Positions 1-12,337 are shown, counted from the stretch's first letter. The stretch is 64,000 bases of DNA from Simmondsia chinensis (GCA_018398585.1 JAGTTD010000003.1:11416637-11480636); one strand, 5' to 3'. The notes: generated by a model from the sequence alone, not told the origin. Numbers and translations are program-made.

Positions 1-439
1 AGGGCCAATCTTTGACACATCCTAAGACATTCTTAATCTTGAGGGATTGTTTCCAAATACTGACGGGTCTCCTCTTCTTCGTGTAGTCTCCTCAGGTCAT
101 TCTTGGGAAGGAAGGTGCATTTGCAAGAAAGCGTCACCCTTCAGAGGATGGACATTTCTGACCAAGTGATACCCTGAATGGGTAGATGGACTGATGGTGA
201 CCTATGGCGAGAAATGGAAGCAACTGCGCATCTATGAAGCCTTTTGACTTTCTACCATCACCCTCAGGTATGATTTTCTCATTGTAGCAGCACTAACTTG
301 CTGCCGGAATACCTGTTATAACACTTTTGTCCTCCCTGAGGGTTTTCTAGGAATCACTCTAGAGGGCACAGCGGCCTTGACGGGTCTTTTCTCTAGGGGA
401 GAAGGTTTTCCCCTCGATTCTTTTGTTTCTTCAGAAGCT

Positions 440-640
440 GAATTTTTTACCTCCTCCTTCTCTGGGCCCCGAGCCTGACTTAATAGGGAGCATATGCTCG
501 ATCACTTCCCTGTTTAGGCCAGGCATCTCATGATGATCCTCGGCAAAGCAGTCCTTAAATTTGTGAAGCAAAGTTAGGTATTGATCTCTCTGCTCTTCAG
601 ATAGCAGAGTGCTTATACACGTAGGTCTTCGGTCTTATTC
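440..640 (-). pseudogene. gypsy pol linker immediately before RT
   Basis: The minus strand at about 479-565 translates without a stop as FKDCFAEDHHEMPGLNRE, then VIEHMLPIK. This is the highly conserved block that precedes the reverse transcriptase fingers in Tat/Athila-type and related gypsy elements. The first 400 bases of the window should hold RT but have decayed too far for me to align any motif, including the YxDD box. This short block gives the best single proof of the element's family and orientation. Confidence 0.75.
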
Positions 641-1014
641 TGAATGCAAGTTAACATCAAAGAAGGGGGTCCTAGACTTTAGCCTTTAAATCTTCCATTT
701 TGGCTGGTGTTGCTCTTATGCCGGAAAGCTCCATCTCTTTTTCTTATGCTGCATCAACTTAGAAACCATTGAATGACTACATAGTCAAAAGCTGATCCCC
801 AGCATGCCAGGCCATGAGTCTTGCTAATACTGAGGAAATGGCCTCTTGGTCCATCACTGGGAGGTCTTGGTGCCTCCGCATTTAGGTTACGGAGTGCTCT
901 AGAAATCCCTTTGGTCGAGAAGGGCTCTCATGCTTCCCCAGAAGTCCGAGTCTTCAGACTCGAGATTTGCTTGACCAACCTTCGCTTTAGTCAATGGGTT
1001 GTCAAGGATGGTTA

Positions 1015-1703
1015 TTAGGAAGATGGTGGAGTGGTCCTTTTGACGTCTAGAGGTCTCATGCCATCTTTGTAGAATTTTGCCTCTACATAGTTGGAGCAAG
1101 CCATGAATGGCCTGCTATCTGCCATAACAACCTCATTCTTGTCATGGTTCCAGAAGATGAGCAACTCGTGAAGTGAAGATGAGATACAATAATTGGTGTG
1201 TAACCAATCTCGACCAAGCAAAATTTTACAGCTTGAAGTAGTTTCCACCACAAAGAAAGCTGTCTGCTAACTCAAGCCACTAATAGTTAACTCAATTGGG
1301 ATGACTCGTTCAGATTTCGTAATAGCTCTAGACAAGCCACAAATTGCCACATCTGAAGTAATTAAGTCTTCTTGTGACTTACCACCGGCCCCCCACATAT
1401 ATGAAGGCAATACGTTGATAACTGCGCCATTATCCACCAAAATTCTATTCACCAAAATGCCATCAAATTGGCCTTAACGTATAGGTGCTTGATGTGTTTA
1501 TTGGTGGCGTTAGGCCCATCAAACATCATCTTCATTATGTCAGGTGCGTCATCAGGATATTTGATTGTTGTAGCATTAACCTTACAAGACAAAGGGTTCA
1601 ATGTACCTTTGGTGGCTGCTGCTTCAGCGATGAGCTCTACTTGAGGATCCTCGTCCGATGCTATCACATCACCCTCGAGACCCTCTTGAGCATTAGCTGC
1701 CAT
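1015..1703 (-). pseudogene. gypsy retropepsin (aspartic protease)
   Basis: The segment at 1267-1455 reads ILVDNGAVINVLPSYM. This is the retropepsin active-site region of plant gypsy elements, where the usual Asp-Ser/Gly-Gly is here Asp-Asn-Gly. It is followed by AICGLSRAITKSERVIPIEL. The next segment (1015-1251) carries SCKILLGRDWLHTNYCISSS, matching the conserved ILGRPWL-type C-terminal motif and the leucine-rich region that leads to RT. The upstream segment (1449-1703) is acidic spacer. The protease would cleave the polyprotein inside the particle. Frame breaks at 1267 and 1449 and the altered active-site triad make it inactive. Confidence 0.8.
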
Positions 1704-2400
1704 GAACTCTAAGGGAAGGGGTAAGGCAATTCTGGCATCAACCTTTTCTGAAAGCGTCTGGAATTGAATCTGGATCCTTTGGTCTGCTCCTTTCTCAAGG
1801 TTGTCAACTGTGGATGTATCCTAATTCTGCTGTTGAGATCTGTCATTTACTAGCAAGTCCTGTTCTTATGGTTGGTCCCTAAGATCTACCTCTTGTGTTT
1901 GAGACACCTCCATAGGTTGGGGAAATCTTCTTTGTGGAAATCATTCTCAATGTTAGAGCATGTTAGGTTGACATGATTCATAGGTTCCACCAAGTTAATG
2001 CTAAAAGGGGAGTAGTCCTCCTCTTCCTCAACAGATATCAACACTAGGGGGTCCTTGGCAAGCTGGTCCCTTCAAGATTCTCACCCTTCAGATGATGAAG
2101 AACATGCCCATCTCTCGAGCTTCTAGTGAGCTGGCCCTTTTTTTGTATTAAGAGGTTTGGACTCAGCTATTGGATCATTAAGATCCATATGCTCGGTTTG
2201 CTTGCTCTTATGGCGCTAGCCTCTTCTTGAGAAAGCCTGTCCAAGCAAGTATCGAGCAAAGTCCTCCGCTGAGCTGCCTTTTCGTGCAGCTTTCTTCTTC
2301 TCTGGATTCGTGTAAGGTAGGAAGGACTAATTGCCTCTTGATTGAGGTGATTCCTCCTCCAAACATTGTCGAAACTAACACCAAAAGGCTGACATCCTCA

Positions 2401-3469
2401 CTATTGTGGTACCAGATTGGTTTCCACATCCAATAGGGTGTGCTTTGGATCTCTCTTAGGATGCCCTGTCCTCGTGATGACCTGAGTCTTTAAGCAAGAA
2501 TCCTTGACAAAACAAGTTCTTCGAGATCTCTCAGATGTAATCTTCAATTCCAAAAGAGGCTCCGTGGAGAAAACGTACTGAGGAAGCAATCCGAGTTTCC
2601 TCATTGCAGCTTGTATTTTTCCACAGCATTGCCGACACGTCGTGTATGACATCCTTTCTAGATCGTGATATATTTTTTCCCGACTAGTTAGACTTTGAGA
2701 GGATCCCTGGTTGCTACTGATCTCTATAGCCAACTCTTCTGCCACTATCAGTGTAATGGTGAAGCTATTGTGGAGCTCGATCAGCAAATTCTTAAAAATG
2801 ACAGACCTGTGGGTAGGATGGAGTTCAGTGATATGCCAACAGCATATTCTATCATCAAATGTGCAAACTGGTCTTGGGAATCCCAATATTCCTTCAATGA
2901 CCCACTGCTCAAAAAGGTGGTTAACCACTCATGCCTTCTAATTGTCATTGAGAACCATTTTCCTCCTGTATAGCGAAAAAAGGGCTAGTATGGACACAAA
3001 AGGGCTTATATTTATCAAAGATCTCAACGCCGTTGACCAGAAGAGGACTAGGGAAAGGGTCTTTATCCATGCCTATTTGTCTTTCTCCTGGGAAGATCAA
3101 TTCTCTTGCCACTATGGCATCCTGAACCACGTTTATGAAGATCACGCAACTCCTCATTGAATGGCTCAACGAATCGCGCCACTTACAATATAACTTTCCC
3201 TTGTTAGAATTGGGGTTGGGTTTTCTATGTTTACCCCTAATCTTGGGTTTATTATTTGCCTCAAGCAAATCGAATATTACTTCGACTCTAGAGAGGTCAA
3301 ACGAGTATTTCCTCAAGTCTTGGGACTGATAAGGCTTCCTGGCTTTAATATCCTTCTTGACTAAAGGATTACAAACCAAAGGAAGCCCTTTGACGTGTTC
3401 AGCAGCATCAATCTCGTATGGAGGATATTCTTCCCCTTCTAGTAAGTTGTGTACATAAGTTCCATACAA
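2401..3469 (-). pseudogene. gypsy gag C-terminal region with degenerate knuckle
   Basis: Two open segments lie in gag order. The upstream one (2945-3469) contains KLYCKWRDSLSHSMRSC, matching the Cys/His spacing seen near the end of plant Tat-type gag proteins, then VQDAIVARELIFP, also typical of the region. The second segment (2401-2928) is less recognisable and probably spans the gag-protease spacer. A nucleic-acid-binding role is inferred from the family. The frame is broken between the two segments and no full knuckle can be confirmed. Confidence 0.6.
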
Positions 3470-3659
3470 GCTATTTTTCTTAAGGCTTTCTTCTTTTAAG
3501 ACGGCCTCCCTTCAAGGGATATATTCTGCCAGTTGAACAAGCATTGTAAAGTTAGAGCCTTTGAATTTCTTCTTGAATTCAATATCCAAGCCGTTCAAGG
3601 CTAGCTTGGCGTACTCAAGTTTAGGAAGGGCTACGGTGCATTTTAACCTAGCTCTCTTG

Positions 3660-4770
3660 AACTAGTTTATATAGTCTTCCACTGACTTGCCTGGCTTTTG
3701 TCTCATCTGAGCAAAGTCTAACATGGAAGTTTCTAATTCCATTCTCGGGAATTGGGCCTAGAATTGCCTGGCCATATCGTCCTAAAGTAAATAGAATTAG
3801 AGGGTAGGCTAACATACCATTGAATAGCTATCCTAGTTAATGAGCTAAAGAAGAACCTTAGTTTGCGATATTGATTATCTACCGCATGTTTACATTGGCA
3901 ATTAAATCTCGCCAAATGCTCGAGGGCAAAAATAGTCCCTTCTTCTGAAAAGAGGGTAAACTCAGGGATCTTATATCCTCATAGAAAAGGGTAATCCCTG
4001 TCCATGTAGTTGGGGAATGATTTACTATACAAGGGTTTGTTAATCCTTGCGAGACCTGGTACATACATTTTCTTAATAAGGGCGGCCAATTGGTCATGGA
4101 GAGAGAGGTTAGGCACATGATTACGCACCTACCGTTGCCTCCTGAGTGGGTGAAGATTTCGAGGGGGATCTGTAGGATACCCCCGAGCACCCATCACAAT
4201 TGGATGTGGGACCGATTGTTGCCCCCCAAATCTTGGGTCAACCCCTTAATCATACTGGCCATGCATTTGATTGGCCATGAAGTATGTCCTAGCAGGACTT
4301 GGGTTACATGGCATGCTCGGAAGTACATCAGTGTTAACAGGCTGTTGGTTTACTATTGCCTGATCAATTCCCAAGTCATGTCTTTGAGGAAGCAGGTTGT
4401 TAAACCCCTAATACAACAAGCATAAAGAGGTCTAGGATGAGAAATCTGGTTCCCGAAAGTAGGGATCTAACCTTGCACTCCTACTTCAACGCCTTGAGTG
4501 GGCCTTGGGGCAACCTCTACTACATGAGGAGGATATGAATGATTAAGCCTCCAGTCTTGAGTACAAGTAACACCGGCATTGGGGTTGAGCTCCCATGTGG
4601 TCATTAAGAAACTCTAATTTGAAGACCCAACGGCCCTAAGGGGCACTTGTAACTTCTACAACTGGATTCCAAGTGCATAACACCTCGGTTGGCCATAGTT
4701 GGGTTCTCCGTTCTTCAAGGACCGTGTAGTCAACCTGAGCAACTAGCAACCACGAACTTGAGGCTACCTC
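3660..4770 (-). pseudogene. gypsy gag core (Retrotrans_gag)
   Basis: Pieces in different frames translate to a typical plant gypsy capsid core. A PEFTLFSEEGTIFALEHLAR-like segment is followed by FNCQCKHAVDNQYRKLRFF and then SSLTRIAIQWYVSLPSNSI, which corresponds to the family pattern of a small-hydrophobic run followed by a conserved aromatic-Tyr pair. Several stops and at least two frameshifts break it (frame changes near 3733 and 3879-3915). The gag protein would package element RNA in cytoplasmic particles. It continues from the N-terminal piece at 6208-6888 and is followed by the gag C-terminal piece. Confidence 0.75.
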
Positions 4771-4771
4771 G

Positions 4772-6190
4772 TGTTGGCCCTCAATCCACTTATATTGTAA
4801 TTTCAATGATAACAATCATTTAGTATGTCATTGTGTTTAAATTGTTCTAATCTTATTTCTAAGTGACTCATAAGAAAGCTAGGAAAAATCAAAGCTAATC
4901 ATGTTGATATTAAGCTTTCTAAGACGATGAATCAAAAGGAAAAGAGATCAAAGTTGAAGAGAAGATTCATCCAAATCGAAGAGAACGAGATCCAATTCCA
5001 AGAGTCTTAAAGTCATTTATTTTTAATTTCTAGGACTTATGGTTGAGATATATCAATTGACTCAAAATCTTAATATTGATATGTGATGCTTTAACAAAAA
5101 TATTTTTGCAATATTTTTGAAATTTGATTTGAAAAATATTCAAGTTAAAATTTAAGCCAATTTAGTATGTTAATAAAAATATCTTTCAAGATTGGTATTT
5201 TCAAAAGCATGATCAAATTAAACAAGATCAAACTCTAAACGGGTGAGTTTTTAGCTTGATTGAATCAATCAATCTTTGAATGAGCAAAATGAAGGAAATT
5301 AATTCAAAAATTAAGCTAATATGGTAATCAATTAATTAATCAATTTACTTAGCTAATATGGTAAATCAACCAATTAATCAATCTAATTGATAAAAAATGT
5401 TCAAATCCACCAGGCATGCTGAATGTCGATACACAGAAGAGATTTGCCGACACACAGACATACAGTAGCCATCTTTTGTGTTTCGACACACAATCCTTGT
5501 GTGTTGACACACAGATCAGAAAAAGCTCCAAATGGCTAATTTTGACTTGATTTTTCCTAATCTCTTTTCCAATATTTTGAATGTTCCCTAGGCTCTTATT
5601 TACCTATAAATAGGGCTTTAGTGCTTTGATTTAAATCATCCAACACTCTCTAAGCATTCTTTGATAAAAGGCTCTTACTCTTTTGTGCTTTAACGACCTG
5701 ATTTCGAGTTTTGTTTAAAGTTTTTTTAGCACCACTAGTTCTCTTTATTGTTGATCATTGAGCGTAACTGGCATATCTTAACTCTAGCTAAGCTTGATCT
5801 GTTGTCAATTCACTCTTGAAAGGGTGAAGAGTTTCATTGCTTTAATTCTTCCATTGCTTTATTTCAATTATTTATTGTAAAGGTTGGATCATGAGCCTAC
5901 GGTTACAAAAGGATTGATTGTAAAGGTCGGGCCTTGAGCCTAAGTGCAAAGAGGCTGGTCGTAAAGGTTGGATCTTGAGCATGGTTTTAAAAAGGATCAT
6001 CAAGATTAGTTAAAGGCTCAAGTGACAAAGAGTAGTCACTTGAGAAGTGGACTAGCTTCCGGTTTAAATGTGAACCAGTATAAAATCTTTATGCATCGTT
6101 TTATTCTTGCCTTTATCTTTTTCATTTTATATTAGCTTTTAATTTAATTTTTGATTCTTAAAGTTTAATTTTTCACTTATCATGAAAGAA
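4772..6190 (+). mobile_element. LTR-like insert splitting the gypsy gag gene (solo LTR or truncated element)
   Basis: The insert begins TGTTGGCCCTCAATCC, carries a TATA box (TATAAATA at 5605-5612) and ends in an AT-rich stretch near 6181. The bases up to about 6205 (GACCCTCCTCTTAGG) resemble the leader that follows copia LTRs. It has no coding sequence. About 90-180 bp upstream of the TATA box are imperfect copies of a TGTGTGTCGACACACA-like palindrome (about 5425-5520). I could not find a target duplication or a clean CA end, so boundaries are approximate. A copia LTR is the best fit. Confidence 0.55.
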
Positions 6191-6207
6191 TTTAATTGAC
6201 CCTCCTC

Positions 6208-6888
6208 TTAGGTTGCTCTTAGGGCCTTCACCTTGGGAGGGTAACTAGTTGGTACTGATGGGAGAGGTACATGCCTCAGCTGCTTAATATCCTCCCTAAT
6301 GGCTTGGACCAAGCCATTATGAGTCTCAGCTTGTCTAACCAAGATAGGTCTAACTTCAACCACCATCTGCCTAGCCACATCTTTAGCAATAGGGGTAGCA
6401 GTAGAAGGCAAGGTCACGTTCATTTCTACTAAGACTCTATCAGTTTCTCTATGAAGCCTTTCATTCATAGAGGTTACAACGCCGTTAATTACGGCTCTTA
6501 TGGTGGCAGAGTTTTCATACTGAGCTGCTAGCTTGCGCTTTGTTTCAACACGTTGTCTCTCGAAGGCTTCCCTAATTGTTTGTTGGACTTTTTGGTCCAC
6601 AATCTCTAAATGACGTTGCATAGCCATGAAACTCTTGCTAGAATGGCCATCGAACCCAATACGTTCATCTTCTGGGATGTCATCATCACCACCACTTTCG
6701 TTCCTGTGGTGGTGACTTGGTTCATCCCTTCGAGAGATGGGAGTTTGCTCAAGGCGATGCTCAAGTGGAAATCCAACCAAGGCTAAGCCTTCTAGTTCCT
6801 CATGCTTGAGGGCACTAGACTTCCTGGTCCTAAACATGAACGAATGGCGGCAATTACGCTTTGGTAATCCACGATGGGCTAAAGACAA
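6208..6888 (-). pseudogene. gypsy gag N-terminal region (coiled-coil)
   Basis: About 226 codons are open. The first ~80 residues are basic and then acidic (GGDDDIPEDERIGFDG). They are followed by a long charged helical stretch, roughly residues 75-190, rich in E, R, K, Q and V, consistent with a coiled coil. Plant gypsy gag proteins of this group commonly have such a segment ahead of the conserved capsid-like core, which here resumes at 4770 beyond the inserted LTR. The frame ends at 6208, right at the junction with inserted DNA, so this is the gag N-terminal exon of a split gene and not a separate protein. No catalytic residues are expected. Confidence 0.6.
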
Positions 6889-6995
6889 TGAAGTCTCGTT
6901 TCAAGCCTCCCATTGTGGTCACCCAAAGGGCGTATTTGCTCTATTTCGTTTTATGTGTATGTGGTCACCGTAAATGTGAAAATAAAACAAATGTG

Positions 6996-8336
6996 CAAAA
7001 GGGACTCACTGCGACTATGGAGTGAGCCTAATATGAACCGCATGTTTTGACCTCAACCACTTATCATTTTCGGAGAAACGTTTGTGATATGTTGGTATAT
7101 CTAACTTCGGTTATACTGTGAGTTCTGCTTATGCTTCAATTAAGAAAACTATGCTAAATTTTTTTTGTGGATTTTTTTACGTATTTTTATGACAGAAAAT
7201 TGAAAGGATATGGACTTAACTCAAGTGGCAGTTACAATGATAAAGCAGGTCCCACAGATACCTTTCCTCGTACACTTAAAAGTCAGGAACTGGGGTGGAG
7301 ACAAACCCAAGAGCTTAGCAGTCCACTTACAAGCCCGAGTCAATCAGGTTTTGAAGCTTGGCATAATAACTCAAATGAGTTTAGATCTGACAAAATTAAG
7401 ATGAAGCAAACTATATTCAAGTCACTAGGTTAGGACCAACGCAATTAAGGGACAAGCCTTGGCTATCAACGCCCTAATCAATGGTGCGAACCTAAGTTAA
7501 CTTGACTTATCAAGCAGTGACAGTAGTATTAAGACTAGCATAATCAAGGGATAAGCCTTGGCCATCAAAGCCTTAAACTAAAGCCTCAAATCTCAACTTG
7601 TTGATTTGTGAGAACAGGTTAAAACTGGAAAGTCATACCTAAAGCCCAAGAACCATATTATTGTGAAGGTAAGTATAGCAGAGATCTACATTATGCTACA
7701 CCTAGCTAAGTCACGCTACTCCTAAGGAAAAAAACACAAGTGTGCTGTAAAAATAATAATAATAATAATTGAAGAAGTTTGATAATGAGTGTATGTACTA
7801 CTTTGGACTGACGCAAATGGCTGCTCCTTCTTTCTCAGCAACTCCGCCCACGTTTGGCCACTAAACTTTGTTTTGCGTACGCAAATTGTTTATGAATGTA
7901 CCTTGAATTCAATATTGGAGGGAAATCATTGGTGCCCACGTCCGAATTCTTAGTGGAAATCCCTTCCAGAAGCCCCACATTCTCTTGCATTAAACTTAAT
8001 GCCTAAGTAACTGAAATTGCACTCTAAGAAATTGCCTCGATCCTTCGAACCACCTTTCTTGCAGCCTTCCAGATAGCCCTTCGAGATCAAGCTTACTTCA
8101 CCTTTCAACTATCTCGAGCCTCGAGTGGTTGATCCCTGTGCCAAGGGTAATTACCTTTCTAGGATGCTAGGCTCGAGATGCCCTTATCTTAGTACTTAAA
8201 GGCCTGACTCCCCTTGAGAAGACCTTTACGTGTTGACCACATGGCACTTTATCCAAAACGATGTCATCCCAACTCCCTCGAAATTAGGGTGTAAACAGAT
8301 CACATAAACATTGCATGTGATGACTACATTAGGGTC
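6996..8336. other. Gene-free stretch, gypsy leader-like, with a direct repeat
   Basis: No coding trace is recognisable. A ~45-bp segment near 7436-7482 (CAATTAAGGGACAAGCCTTGG) recurs in altered form near 7540-7582 (TAATCAAGGGATAAGCCTTGG). A short (AAT)n run lies at about 7750-7771. Because it lies upstream of gag on the minus strand, it could be the leader and 5' LTR of the gypsy element, but I could not fix LTR ends or a primer site. Confidence 0.4.
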
Positions 8337-9268
8337 TAGTGCTGTAAATAAGTCAAGCCGAACCGAGCTTGAACTCAATAAGCCCAAGGGTTGGCTGGTT
8401 AACATTTAGCTTGGCTCGAAACTCGTCGAGCCTAGAAATTTTGAGCTCGAGCTTGGCTCATTTTAGGCTCGGGCTCGGGCTTGGTTCGTCACAGGCATGG
8501 TTCGAGCTCGGTTCGTCAAAAGCTCAAGCTCACGCTCATCTCATTTAGATTCATCCAAGTTGCCTAATTTGAGCTTAATTACTAGATTATTAGTCCTAAA
8601 TTTTAAGTTGCGAACCTTTAATTTCTATAACATATAGTATTTACATCGATTATATAATATGTCATTTAAACGTATTACAGGATACATAAAACAAATATTC
8701 AAGACTATTTGATTTGATTTGATATCTTAATACAGCAAACAAGCCCCAATAATTGATTTAATTGAGAGACAATACAAGGATGAAGGATAAAGGATAAAGG
8801 ATCAACCAAATGTGTGTGTGTGTTTTGCTTTCTCGGTTATTCCTATGTAAAGTTTAAACTAAATTGTTTTAATTATTTATAGTGGATTGATTTTGATGGG
8901 AATTTAAAGGGGTGGCATACATGCATATTATCAGTCACTCAGTGCAGAGAACTCTTCATTAGTTTTTAGTTTCAATGTCGTAATAATTGCTTGAGAAATG
9001 TGCATGTAAAACATGCCTAACATAATGAATAATTACAAACGTGTAGTTAATGTTCAAAATTAGGTTTAAAATTTTAAGTAAATAGTTAAATTGAAATTAA
9101 AATAAATATTAATTATATTATGTTTTTGTATTTAGGCTCATTTAGGCTCGTGAGCTCATGAGTTTGAGCTTTATCAAGCTTGAGCTGCGCTCAGTTCGAG
9201 CTCATTACAAGCCGAGCTATACGTGCTTTATGCCGAGCTAGCTTACGAGCAATTGATTTACACCCCTA
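8337..9268. mobile_element. GAGC-rich hAT-like non-autonomous DNA element
   Basis: Ends match as short inverted repeats: TAGTGCTGTAAAT at the left and, reversed, TAGGGGTGTAAAT at the right. Both ends are packed with GAGCTCGAGCTTGGCTC-like motifs, a signature of a widespread plant non-autonomous family whose ends begin near GGGTGTAAAC. The centre is AT-rich with no transposase. No 8-bp target duplication is visible, so the left end may be rearranged. It abuts the copia protease at 9271. Confidence 0.6.
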
Positions 9269-9270
9269 CC

Positions 9271-9602
9271 CGGGTGATTGATTCTAGTGCATCTTATCAT
9301 ATAACTTCACACGCATATTACTTTTCGTCCTATACGAGTGGTGACTTTGCTTGTATAAGAATGGGGAGCAATGGCTCATGCAAGATCACTGGTAAAGGTA
9401 TTATTCATTTAGATACTTCCATTGATTGTAGGCTAGTCCTCTGGGATGTTATGCTCTTAAAATTTCGCATGAACTTGATTTCAGCCGGGATGCTTGTTGT
9501 TGATGGTTATGCCAACCACTCAAGTTTCAGAAAGTGGAAACTCTCTAGAGGAAATTTGATAGTGGCTCGAGGTCAAAAGGAGAGATCTCTTTATATGATG
9601 TA
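9271..9602 (+). pseudogene. Tnt1-like copia protease
   Basis: The translation VIDSSASYHITSHAYYFSSY matches the protease region of Tork/Tnt1-type copia elements, followed by MGSNGSCKITGKGIIHLDTS, NLISAGMLVVDGY and LIVARGQKERSLYMM. The catalytic Asp-Ser-Gly is Asp-Ser-Ser here, so activity is doubtful. The gag part of the polyprotein is missing: DNA immediately 5' is the GAGC-rich DNA element. A TAA at 9601-9603 separates it from the integrase segment, which continues in the same frame. Confidence 0.85.
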
Positions 9603-9603
9603 A

Positions 9604-10560
9604 GTGAAGCTATGCAAAGGAGAGATAAATGTTACTAATGACTCCATTGATTTGTGGTACCAGAGACTCGGCCAAATGAGTGTGAAGGCCATACATATGC
9701 TAGCTAAAAAGCAGCTCCTCGCTGATGTGAAAGGTATGCCACCAAAACCTTGTGTTGATTGTTTAATTGGAAAGCAACATAAGGCTGTATTTCATACTTT
9801 ACCCCTATCTGGAAGGAAGAATGTGTTAGACCTTTTTCATACCGATGTTTGCTCTATGAAGGAAAGATCACATGGTGGTGCATACCATTTTGTAACCTTT
9901 ATTGATGACCATTATATAAAAGTACGGTTTTCGTGTTGAAAAGCAAATACTAGGTTTTAGAAGCATTCAAGAACCTTCAGGCCAAATTTGAAAGGGAAAT
10001 TAGCAGGAAGCTAAAGTGTGTCAAAGCAAGCAATAGTGGAGAGTACAAGAGCCTGTTTGAAGAATACTGCAAAAAGACTAGGATCAAGCTTGAGAAAACA
10101 ATTCCAAAGACTCTTCAATTGAATGGAGTTGTAAAGAGACTGAACGGGGACATTGAAGTGAAGATTTGTGTATGTTCTCTCTTACAAAATTGCCAAAATC
10201 CTTTTAGGCACAGGGAATGATGACTATGGCGTACCTAATTAACCTTTCTCCTTTAGTTCCACTTGAAGGTGATGCCCCTCAAAGAGTGTGGATAGGTAAG
10301 ATATTTTTTACAAGAATTTGAGAGTATTTGGGCTCAAAGCTTTTGTACATATATTTAGAGATGAGAGATCTAAGCTTGATAGTAAGACGAAACAATTCAT
10401 TTCCAAGGGTACCCATAGGATGAGTTTTTGTACAGATTATGGGATCCAATTGATAGAAAAGTGATTAGAAGTAGAGATGTTTTCTTTGAGAAGGAAATAA
10501 TCGAAGACTGTGAGAAGACAAAGTAGCCAGAGTCTTCTTCTGGTGTTAGAGTCAACTCAT
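9604..10560 (+). pseudogene. Tnt1-like copia integrase, degenerate
   Basis: The open part (9604-9939) begins with the pre-integrase domain: LWYQRLGQMSVKAIHMLAKK, then CVDCLIGKQHK. Both histidines of the HHCC zinc site are replaced (Tyr and Gln), while the two cysteines remain. The core starts with LFHTDVCSM, keeping the first catalytic Asp, and GGAYHFVTFIDDHY. After 9940 the match continues in other frames (KFEREISRKLKCVK; later GSKAFVHIFRDERSKLD at about 10330), so several frameshifts are present. The enzyme would insert element cDNA; this copy cannot. Confidence 0.8.
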
Positions 10561-10744
10561 ACCCAATGCTACTTCTTACTGTGCTGATAATCATAAAGGA
10601 GTTGTTGAGGAGAATGATGATGATACAAATAATGTTGGCGATTATGGTAGTGGCGATGATAATCCACTACAAGGTCATACAGAGCCAACATTAGAGCCTC
10701 AGTTAAGGAGATCCATCGGAGATAAACAACCTTCTACTATATAT

Positions 10745-11192
10745 TCAGCATATAAGTATGTGGTATTGACTGACGGGGGATAACTGGAGAACTATGAGGA
10801 GGCTATGTCACATGCGAACCATGATCAGCGGCAGGGTGCCATGCAAGATGAGATTTTGTCCTTGCATGAAAATCACACTTTTGACCTCGTGAAGTTTTCA
10901 AAAGGGAAGAGAGTTCCTAAGAACAAATGGATGTTTAGATTGAAGATTGATGAGAATTGCTCACAACCAAGGTACAAGGTGAGGTTGGTTGTGAAGAGTT
11001 TTAGTTAGAATAAAGACATTCACTTTGATGAGATACTTTCTCTAGTTACAAAGATGTCTTTCATAAAAGGTTGTTGGTTTGGCTTCCATTATGGATTTAG
11101 AGGTTGAACGACTTGATGCGAAGACTACATTTTTACATGGTGACCTAGATGAAAAGATTTACATGGAGCAACTTGAGGGTTTTCAAGTTAAA
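10745..11192 (+). pseudogene. Tnt1-like copia reverse transcriptase, N-terminal part
   Basis: The segment at 10805-11008 reads QDEILSLHENHTFDLVKF and then VPKNKWMFRLKIDE, the start of the RVT_2 domain. After a stop the homology continues as DIHFDEILSLVTKMS and, frame-shifted, through the LDVKTAFLHGDL-type block to about 11190 (EGFQVKG). The gene is interrupted at 11193 by an L1 insertion and resumes at 14313 after a 15-bp duplicated target. The catalytic box lies in the second part. Confidence 0.85.
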
Positions 11193-12337
11193 AGGGAGTC
11201 ATTTGCAACTTCTAGAGAGAGAAACTAGAGAGAGAAGCTTTGAACTGGCGATTTTCGGCAGGTGGCGAGTGGGGTGAGCTGGTGGCGCGTGGCTGTGTGC
11301 TCTGTTTTCTGCAGGGCCTGCTGTCGGTGCGTGAGAGAGCGTGCGGCCACATACGGCCGCACTCTTTACATTCCCGTGATCCCTAAAGCCTGTAGAATCT
11401 AGTGGACTACTCCAATCACCATTTCCAATCAATTTTCAAGGGCGTAAACACATGTAAATGAGGGAGTTGAAGGTTGTTGATGATTCGCGTAGGACGCACG
11501 ATTTGCTGCCAAGATCTCATCTGTCCTCCTCCTTGTGCTACTGGTTTTAATCCTTTAAGTGGTGGTGGTGGTGGTGCTTGTGGCTAGTGGAGTCTTATTC
11601 TCTCTCCTGGTACACATCTCGAAGTTCTTTGCAATAAACTCCTCCATGGATGCAATTTGGGTAATCTTCCCTCATTACTCATTAATTTGCTCCTAGTTAG
11701 TGCCAATTTGCTACTTTGGTACTTGTTTGGTTCTTTGTTTCGCGTTTGGTTTGGAGACGTTGTTCGCCCTTATTTTTCGGCTGCACAGGGGGTGGTTTGG
11801 CTGCAGCTGTGCTTCTAGTTTGTGCTTGTTTGCTCAAGATCCTATTTGTTCTTGGCTTGTTCTTGCTATTGCGTATCGTTTGCTGAAGCATCTGATTGGG
11901 TTTGGCTTGTTTTGGTTTGTTCCCCTGTTTTTGATGTGGGGTTGATCCTGCGTTTTTTAGACTTCATCTACTTGCACATGATTTCTTGAATCTTCATTTT
12001 GAGTAGTGTTGCTAGGCCTTGACGTGGTGTTTGGGACTGATTTGGTGGGGTTTGTGATCGGTTTTGGGGGCGGTTGTGGTTCGTTTGGTGGTTGCTTGTG
12101 TTCTAGGTTGCTTTGGTGGGGGTTTTGGGGGAGGCGCGTCTCGTGGGATCTGGTGGTGGTGGGTGGCTTGATGGTGGACGGGTGGTGGCAGCTTGGTGGT
12201 TGGAGGTGATTGCTTGGTGGATTGGTTTGTTAGGTTGTTAGGGGGTTGTTAAGGTGGTTAGTGTTGGGTAGTTAGAGATTCTTTCTCTCTCTCTTAGTTG
12301 CTGCTATGACCTCGGGGGCTGTGTCTCGGATGTTGAA

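Larger units (their letters stand above)
1..6995 (-). mobile_element. Degenerate Ty3/gypsy element (Tat/Athila-type), gag to start of RT
   Basis: Read on the minus strand, the pieces follow the order of a plant Ty3/gypsy polyprotein: a coiled gag N-terminus (6208-6888), gag core (3660-4770), gag C-terminal region (2401-3469), retropepsin (1015-1703) and the linker just before reverse transcriptase (440-640). The window edge cuts off RT and everything after it. An LTR-like insert (4772-6190) separates the first two gag pieces. All pieces are broken by stops or frameshifts. I assign it to the Tat/Athila group from the pre-RT motif HEMPGLNRE and the gag layout. The lineage is inference; membership of Ty3/gypsy is firm. 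I found no LTR for it in the window. Confidence 0.85.

Noticed and set aside
7938..7955. ATTGGTGCCCACGTCCG, resembling a gypsy primer site (TTGGCGCCCACC...)
   Set aside because: It is in plus orientation, whereas the neighbouring gypsy gag is on the minus strand, and no LTR end adjoins it.
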